Source: SVQP01 sp045603085
GTDB lineage: Bacteria; Bacillota; Clostridia; Oscillospirales; CAG-272
Length of the DNA: 64,000 nucleotides
Direction of reading: 5' to 3'
Assembly (NCBI GenBank): GCA_045603085.1
Contig: JAZULL010000059.1
Coordinates: 4,031 to 68,030 of the forward strand
The notes under the pieces were generated by a model. It ran no database searches and was not told the DNA's origin. It worked only from the letters and a program-made list of their open reading frames with translations. How positions within the stretch are numbered: the first letter of the stretch is position 1; every line of letters starts with the position of its first letter. A program made the position numbers and the translations under genes. Below, piece by piece: positions 60,503 to 64,000 of this stretch.

Positions 60503-61364
60503 CAAACCCCCAACCCACTCTTCCGCCGTTTTGCAGGTGCGTGACAAACGCGCGGCGCAGAGAGGTGTCGGCGGGCAGACGGTCGGGATGACGCTCCATG
60601 GTGTCAAACAGACGCCAGAGATCCTCACCGTCGTTGTAGTGGCTGTCCATAATGGTAAATTCCGAGAGAAATTTGTAGGTGTTGAGGTGCTCGGGCACGA
60701 ACTTGGCCGTGTCGGGGTAGAGTAGCCACGAGTGGCACACGAAGGGAACGGGGTCAACACCGACAAAGGTGTCCTTGTAAAACTCCTTGGCGCGGGCAAA
60801 GGCGTCCTCGTAAAGCGCTTTCGAGAGCGGTTGGCCGCTGCGGGGAATGTGCATGTTGATGGTTTTTGTGCCCTTGGTGACCGAAACGTCTCCAATTTGG
60901 TAGTCGTTGTCCATGACGTGGATCTCAAACTGCAATCTTCCCAGCGCAAAGCGGGTGAGATTGAAAAATCCGGGGAACCAGCCCGCCACAAACGAGCCGC
61001 AGATGCCGCAGACAGCACGGCACTCCTCCAGCTTGTAGCGCAGATCCAGCATGGAGTCGTGCCAGATCTCACGGGGCAAATTCGCTTCGACGTAGCGTTC
61101 TCTGAGCTTGCGGGAATAGCAGATAAAGAGCAAAAGCTCGGCCGTGTAGTTGTGCACGCCCACGGTGTCGCCGGCTTGTCTTGCTTGGTGCATGGCGGTG
61201 CCGTAGTCGCAGTTCTGATCTGCATCGTAGGCGGCCAGCGCGGCGGAAAAGAAGGTGTTCGCCTGCCCGTTTGCTGTGATCTTGTCGTAAGCTGCAAGCA
61301 GGACCTCGGCATCCGCCTCGGGATATTCGAATTCCTTAAAAAATTCTATCAGATAAAGTTTCAT
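60486..61364 (-). CDS. Acyltransferase-like protein with GNAT_C domain, paralogue 2
   Basis: 292 residues from ATG 61364 (AAGGAG upstream), 10 nt after the PHP-domain gene, so both are co-transcribed. Same domain order as paralogue 1: a helical N-terminus (FFKEFEYPEADAEVLLAAYD), LTRFALGRLQFEIHVMDNDY, INMHIPRSGQPLSKALYED, FVCHSWLLYPDTAKFV, DTSLRRAFVTHLQNGGRVGW. Ends with the same GWGFGILFR as paralogue 1 (GWGYGILFR). Function likely acyl or acetyl transfer to an unknown substrate. Confidence 0.78.
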   Translation of the reverse strand: MKLYLIEFFKEFEYPEADAEVLLAAYDKITANGQANTFFSAALAAYDADQNCDYGTAMHQARQAGDTVGVHNYTAELLLFICYSRKLRERYVEANLPREIWHDSMLDLRYKLEECRAVCGICGSFVAGWFPGFFNLTRFALGRLQFEIHVMDNDYQIGDVSVTKGTKTINMHIPRSGQPLSKALYEDAFARAKEFYKDTFVGVDPVPFVCHSWLLYPDTAKFVPEHLNTYKFLSEFTIMDSHYNDGEDLWRLFDTMERHPDRLPADTSLRRAFVTHLQNGGRVGWGFGILFR

Positions 61365-61374
61365 AGTAATCTCC

Positions 61375-62739
61375 TTACAGCGCAAAATACTTGCGGATCA
61401 TATCCGGGATCTGTCCCTTCATGGCGCGCAGGACCTCAGCTGCTCCGGGATCGCCCGCGACGTATCGGTTCATGTAGTAGCCCTCGGCCTTGCAGGCAAG
61501 ATCATGCATGGGGAAATAGTTTTCCATCAAGAAGCATGCATATTTTTGCAGTCTGAAATCTCCAACGAGTCGGTATTCTTTGCTAATGGTGTCCACCGCC
61601 ACCGAGTATTTGTGCTTGATGGACTCGATTAGCGCGGCCGTGGTGTTTTCGGGCGCGAACACGATAGTGGAGCAGATCAGAGCGTTGCGGTTGTGCTCGG
61701 CAATTGAGCTGTGGCTGTCGGTGCTGCCAACGATGGGATGATCGATCCCCCTCTGCTTCATTTCGTAGTAAAGAGCGGTCTGGAAGCCGTTGTGCGAGAA
61801 AAGATTCTCACCGCCCAGCACCTCAAAGGCGTCGAAGGGGGCTTTTTCGTATATGTAGTAGGTGTAATCCTCGGGCAGCTGCATCAGATCCGAGAGCCAG
61901 TAGGGGTGCGGGAAAATGCCAAGGCCCTCTGCGGCCTGCACCTGCTCATGGATCCATTCCAGCACGGCAAAGCTCATGCGCTCCGAGCGCTTTTCGCGGT
62001 CCACCTTGGCGGCGCGCTCCTCGATCATAGCGGCGAATTGCTCGTGCGTCATTGTGTCGGGCGCGTTGCCGTCCATGGAGCGCCATGCGGGATCGTCGCC
62101 CGCCTTTTCCTGATTGGGGTTGGGGCTGACCAGCGCATTGATGCTGAATTTGCCGCCGAAATTGACGTAGTGGACGTCATTGTGGGGCAGATGTATCTCC
62201 TCGCCCTGCACGACGTTCAAATCGGTCAGATCCTTCCAAAAGGCCTGCGCCTCAAGGGAAGGGTAGTAGCGGTGGTGATCGGAAATAACGGTAAAGTCAT
62301 AGCCGTTGCCGCGATAATTGGCGCAAACCACCTCGGGCGCCTGGCCGCCGTCCGAGCGGCGGGTGTGCATGTGCAGATCTCCGCGGTACGGGTATTTTCC
62401 CGCCATATCATCGGCCAGCGAATAGACCGATAACTGCACGCTGTGGCGCGCGTCGGGGCTGTCGCAGATGCGGATATAGTGCTCGCCCTCGCCCTTGAAA
62501 TGGGCAGTCAGGCGCAGACAGCCGTCGGCGTCGGGAGTGACAGTCAGTATAGAACGGCCTGTGTATTCGGGATAGGTGTGGGGAGAGCCCTCGTTGACCT
62601 TGCAGATGCGGACTGTATAGGTGTGATCGGGGGTGAATGCGGCCTGCCAACCAAGTGGCTGAATGGTCACGGTGGTTTCCCGGTCTCCAAGGAACACCTT
62701 GGGATAAATATCGTAATTGTAAAGAGTCGGATGCATCAT
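61375..62739 (-). CDS. PHP-domain metal-dependent hydrolase
   Basis: 454 residues. Start at 62739 or 62736 (GGGGAGG upstream; the second Met has the better spacing). N-terminal beta domain (~1-115), then a PHP domain (~118-400): YRGDLHMHTRRSDG, FTVISDHHRY, VVQGEEIHLP, GLGIFPHPYW and VGSTDSHSS, the His/Asp/Glu metal ligands in the right order. Homologues are phosphoesterases or nucleases acting on phosphate esters; the substrate here is unknown. No signal peptide. It heads the operon with acyltransferase paralogue 2. Confidence 0.88.
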   Translation of the reverse strand: MMHPTLYNYDIYPKVFLGDRETTVTIQPLGWQAAFTPDHTYTVRICKVNEGSPHTYPEYTGRSILTVTPDADGCLRLTAHFKGEGEHYIRICDSPDARHSVQLSVYSLADDMAGKYPYRGDLHMHTRRSDGGQAPEVVCANYRGNGYDFTVISDHHRYYPSLEAQAFWKDLTDLNVVQGEEIHLPHNDVHYVNFGGKFSINALVSPNPNQEKAGDDPAWRSMDGNAPDTMTHEQFAAMIEERAAKVDREKRSERMSFAVLEWIHEQVQAAEGLGIFPHPYWLSDLMQLPEDYTYYIYEKAPFDAFEVLGGENLFSHNGFQTALYYEMKQRGIDHPIVGSTDSHSSIAEHNRNALICSTIVFAPENTTAALIESIKHKYSVAVDTISKEYRLVGDFRLQKYACFLMENYFPMHDLACKAEGYYMNRYVAGDPGAAEVLRAMKGQIPDMIRKYFAL

Positions 62740-62804
62740 AAACCTCCCCGAGTAAAATTTCTATCTTCATGATAGCACATCGCGTTGGATTTGTCAATAA
62801 AAAG

Positions 62805-62830
62805 CCCCCGACAACTGTGGTTGTCGGGGG
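62805..62830 (-). terminator. Terminator of the YwaF-like gene
   Basis: Stem CCCCCGACAAC / GTTGTCGGGGG with a TGTG loop; TTTTT follows on the minus strand. Confidence 0.9.
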
Positions 62831-62842
62831 TGAATCTACGTA

Positions 62843-63601
62843 TTATTGTGCGCTTACTTTGGGCGCAAGCAGTCGGCGGCACAGTTTGTAGAGATGATAT
62901 GCGCCGAGGGTGAAGAGCATGTCAAGACAGGTCACGATGATGACGTAAAGGATCTGCGTCGGCCAGTATCCGATCAGGCCGTGCATCATCAGCCGCACGT
63001 TTTCCAGAGGGGGAATGTTGCATTGATAGAGGTTGTTGAAGTTGGTTTTCAGGACGTGCGAGACGATGGCGGCGACCACGCAGTATCCGCCGATAAAGAG
63101 CACGGGCGGCTTCCAATCGCCCGTTTGGGGCTCGAACACGTTCAGCGCCACCATCAGCATAAAGGCGAGCATGGCAAGATTGTGGAAGGTGACCGTGTGG
63201 AATGCGAAAAAGCTGTTGAAATAATTCTCAATATCCCACGCGCTGTAGATCAGGGAGGGGTAGATGGCGGTCAGGGTAAAGACAGCGGTGGTCAGCCCGA
63301 CGGCAATGCTTGCCACAATACGCTGATGCTTGCCGCGCCAGAAGGCAAAGGCGGGCAGGGAAAACAGCACAAGCGAGCAGAAATGCAGGGGGATGTGATA
63401 GAGATCGTACCCTCTTGCAAAGGAAAAGGTCTGCTTGAGAATTTCCAGCAGTACCAGAATGCCCGCCACGACCTGCAGGGGAATCATGCGCACGCGCAGG
63501 GACTTGTTGCCAAGCCACAGCCGAAGCGCCAGCGAGATGATCGCCATGACCGCCAGCGCGGGCAACAGGGTTTTCAGATGTGCAGACGTCCAGAGTTGCA
63601 T
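62843..63601 (-). CDS. YwaF/TMEM164-like integral membrane protein
   Basis: 252 residues with about six membrane spans. Family-like features: FARGYDLYHIPLHFCSLVLF, the PLHFCS segment corresponding to the conserved H-x-C-S of TMEM164/YwaF proteins, FHTVTFHNLAMLAFMLMVAL and NFNNLYQCNIPPLENVRLMM. Vertebrate TMEM164 is an acyltransferase for ether lipids; the bacterial role is not known. A GGAGG-like site precedes the ATG. Alone in its unit, with a terminator behind. Confidence 0.8.
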   Translation of the reverse strand: MQLWTSAHLKTLLPALAVMAIISLALRLWLGNKSLRVRMIPLQVVAGILVLLEILKQTFSFARGYDLYHIPLHFCSLVLFSLPAFAFWRGKHQRIVASIAVGLTTAVFTLTAIYPSLIYSAWDIENYFNSFFAFHTVTFHNLAMLAFMLMVALNVFEPQTGDWKPPVLFIGGYCVVAAIVSHVLKTNFNNLYQCNIPPLENVRLMMHGLIGYWPTQILYVIIVTCLDMLFTLGAYHLYKLCRRLLAPKVSAQ

Positions 63602-63720
63602 ACCGATTTCCTCCGTTTTTTAACTGCTTTCATCATAGCACCTCACGAATTCCAAGTCAATATTTTGGACGCCTAATTAAGATATTAAGATTTCCGCAAT
63701 GCATGCGTTGCATTTTTGGT

Positions 63721-64000
63721 TAGCCGCACGGGAGTCGAACCGAATTGCCCGAGGGCGATGAATTTTCGCATCTTTCGCCAAAGCTCGCCTTGCAAGATTA
63801 GTATCTTGCTTCGGTTCGCTTTAACAAAATCTATCAAAAATGCATTCGCCCACGGGTGCGAGCAGTTTTGACGCAGCAGATTTTTTCGAGCACAAAAGCT
63901 CTTCCTGCAGGACATACAGGCGGTATTTCCAAGGGAAGAGATAAAGGGATCGGGAAAATCTGCACGTCAAAACCAACTTGGTTCGGCTCCCGTGCGGCTA
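63721..64000. repeat. Imperfect inverted repeat with tRNA-3'-end-like termini, reaching window edge
   Basis: TAGCCGCACGGGAGTCGAACC (63721-63741) is the reverse complement of 63980-64000 with one mismatch. Inside, GTTTTGACG...CAGATTTTTTCG (63865-63888) pairs imperfectly with 63951-63973, and CTCTTCC (63899-63905) with GGAAGAG (63934-63940). The arm ends resemble a tRNA T-loop plus acceptor and, on the minus strand at 63717-63739, an encoded CCA, but the T-stem is not paired. I see no gene in 63602-64000; a 76-residue minus-strand frame (63685-63915) inside it looks like repeat sequence. Confidence 0.6.

Noticed and set aside
63717..63740. Minus-strand tRNA gene
   Set aside because: Acceptor-like end and T-loop are present but the T-stem does not pair and no D- or anticodon arm can be found in the adjacent sequence.
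63685..63915. 76-codon minus-strand reading frame at the window end
   Set aside because: It lies inside the inverted-repeat element, lacks a ribosome site and has no protein-family features.

Overview
The window looks like chromosomal DNA from an anaerobic Gram-positive of the class Clostridia (Bacillota), probably uncultured and gut-associated. Evidence: strong sigma-A promoters (TTGACA-17-TATAAT) and GGAGG ribosome sites, mini-ribonuclease III, DUF1836, DUF378, UPF0210/ACT, acyl-ACP thioesterase and YwaF-type genes, many lipoproteins with Thr/Glu/Pro-rich linkers, and no outer-membrane genes. I saw no tRNA, rRNA, IS element, CRISPR array, phage or plasmid module.

Layout. 1-7.7 kb: four secreted or cell-surface proteins on the minus strand, three built from a repeated ~150-residue module (called the DPY module here) with a Cys-containing C-terminal anchor, and one with a cohesin-like fold. 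7.9-18 kb: a small lipoprotein, DUF378, a class I lysyl-tRNA synthetase fused to a tRNA-binding domain, a heterodimeric ABC exporter, and two lipoproteins with the DPY module, one of them a GH123/DUF4091-like glycosidase. 18-28 kb: sugar and central metabolism (manA, HD hydrolase, GH127 arabinofuranosidase, DUF3737, aldolase, pyruvate kinase), acyl-ACP thioesterase, a solitary MazF-like RNase and small membrane proteins. 27.7-43.7 kb: a minus-strand operon in which a 2907-residue membrane-anchored subtilase with leucine-rich repeats is followed by a complete oligopeptide permease (oppA-B-C-D-F plus a small membrane protein); the natural reading is extracellular proteolysis coupled to peptide uptake. 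44-48.8 kb, divergent: three lipoproteins, one with a thioredoxin CxxC domain, sharing a second repeated module. 48.8-55.7 kb: a cytoplasmic GH106-like hydrolase, small proteins, the ACT/UPF0210 pair, DUF1836, mini-RNase III and cyclophilin. 56.2-59.2 kb: rpmG-secE-nusG-rplK-rplA, ended by a terminator with no rplJL-rpoBC behind it; SecE carries an N-terminal signal peptide and a Thr/Glu-rich extension. 59.2-63.6 kb: two tandem GNAT_C-type acyltransferase paralogues, a PHP-domain protein and a YwaF/TMEM164-like membrane protein. The last ~400 nt are an imperfect inverted repeat with tRNA-3'-end-like termini.

The most unusual non-coding feature is a set of intergenic mosaic arrays (near 8.3, 56.2, 59.3 and 60.4 kb). 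In them a constant octamer (GTGATATT, or AGTTATGA at 8.3 kb) alternates with short hairpins of different sequence. In two arrays the octamer switches to the opposite orientation half way, and the last hairpin arm is an inverted copy of the neighbouring gene's 3' end. The most unusual protein-level features are the DPY-module family with its Cys-type C-terminal signal, the subtilase-Opp operon and the extended SecE.
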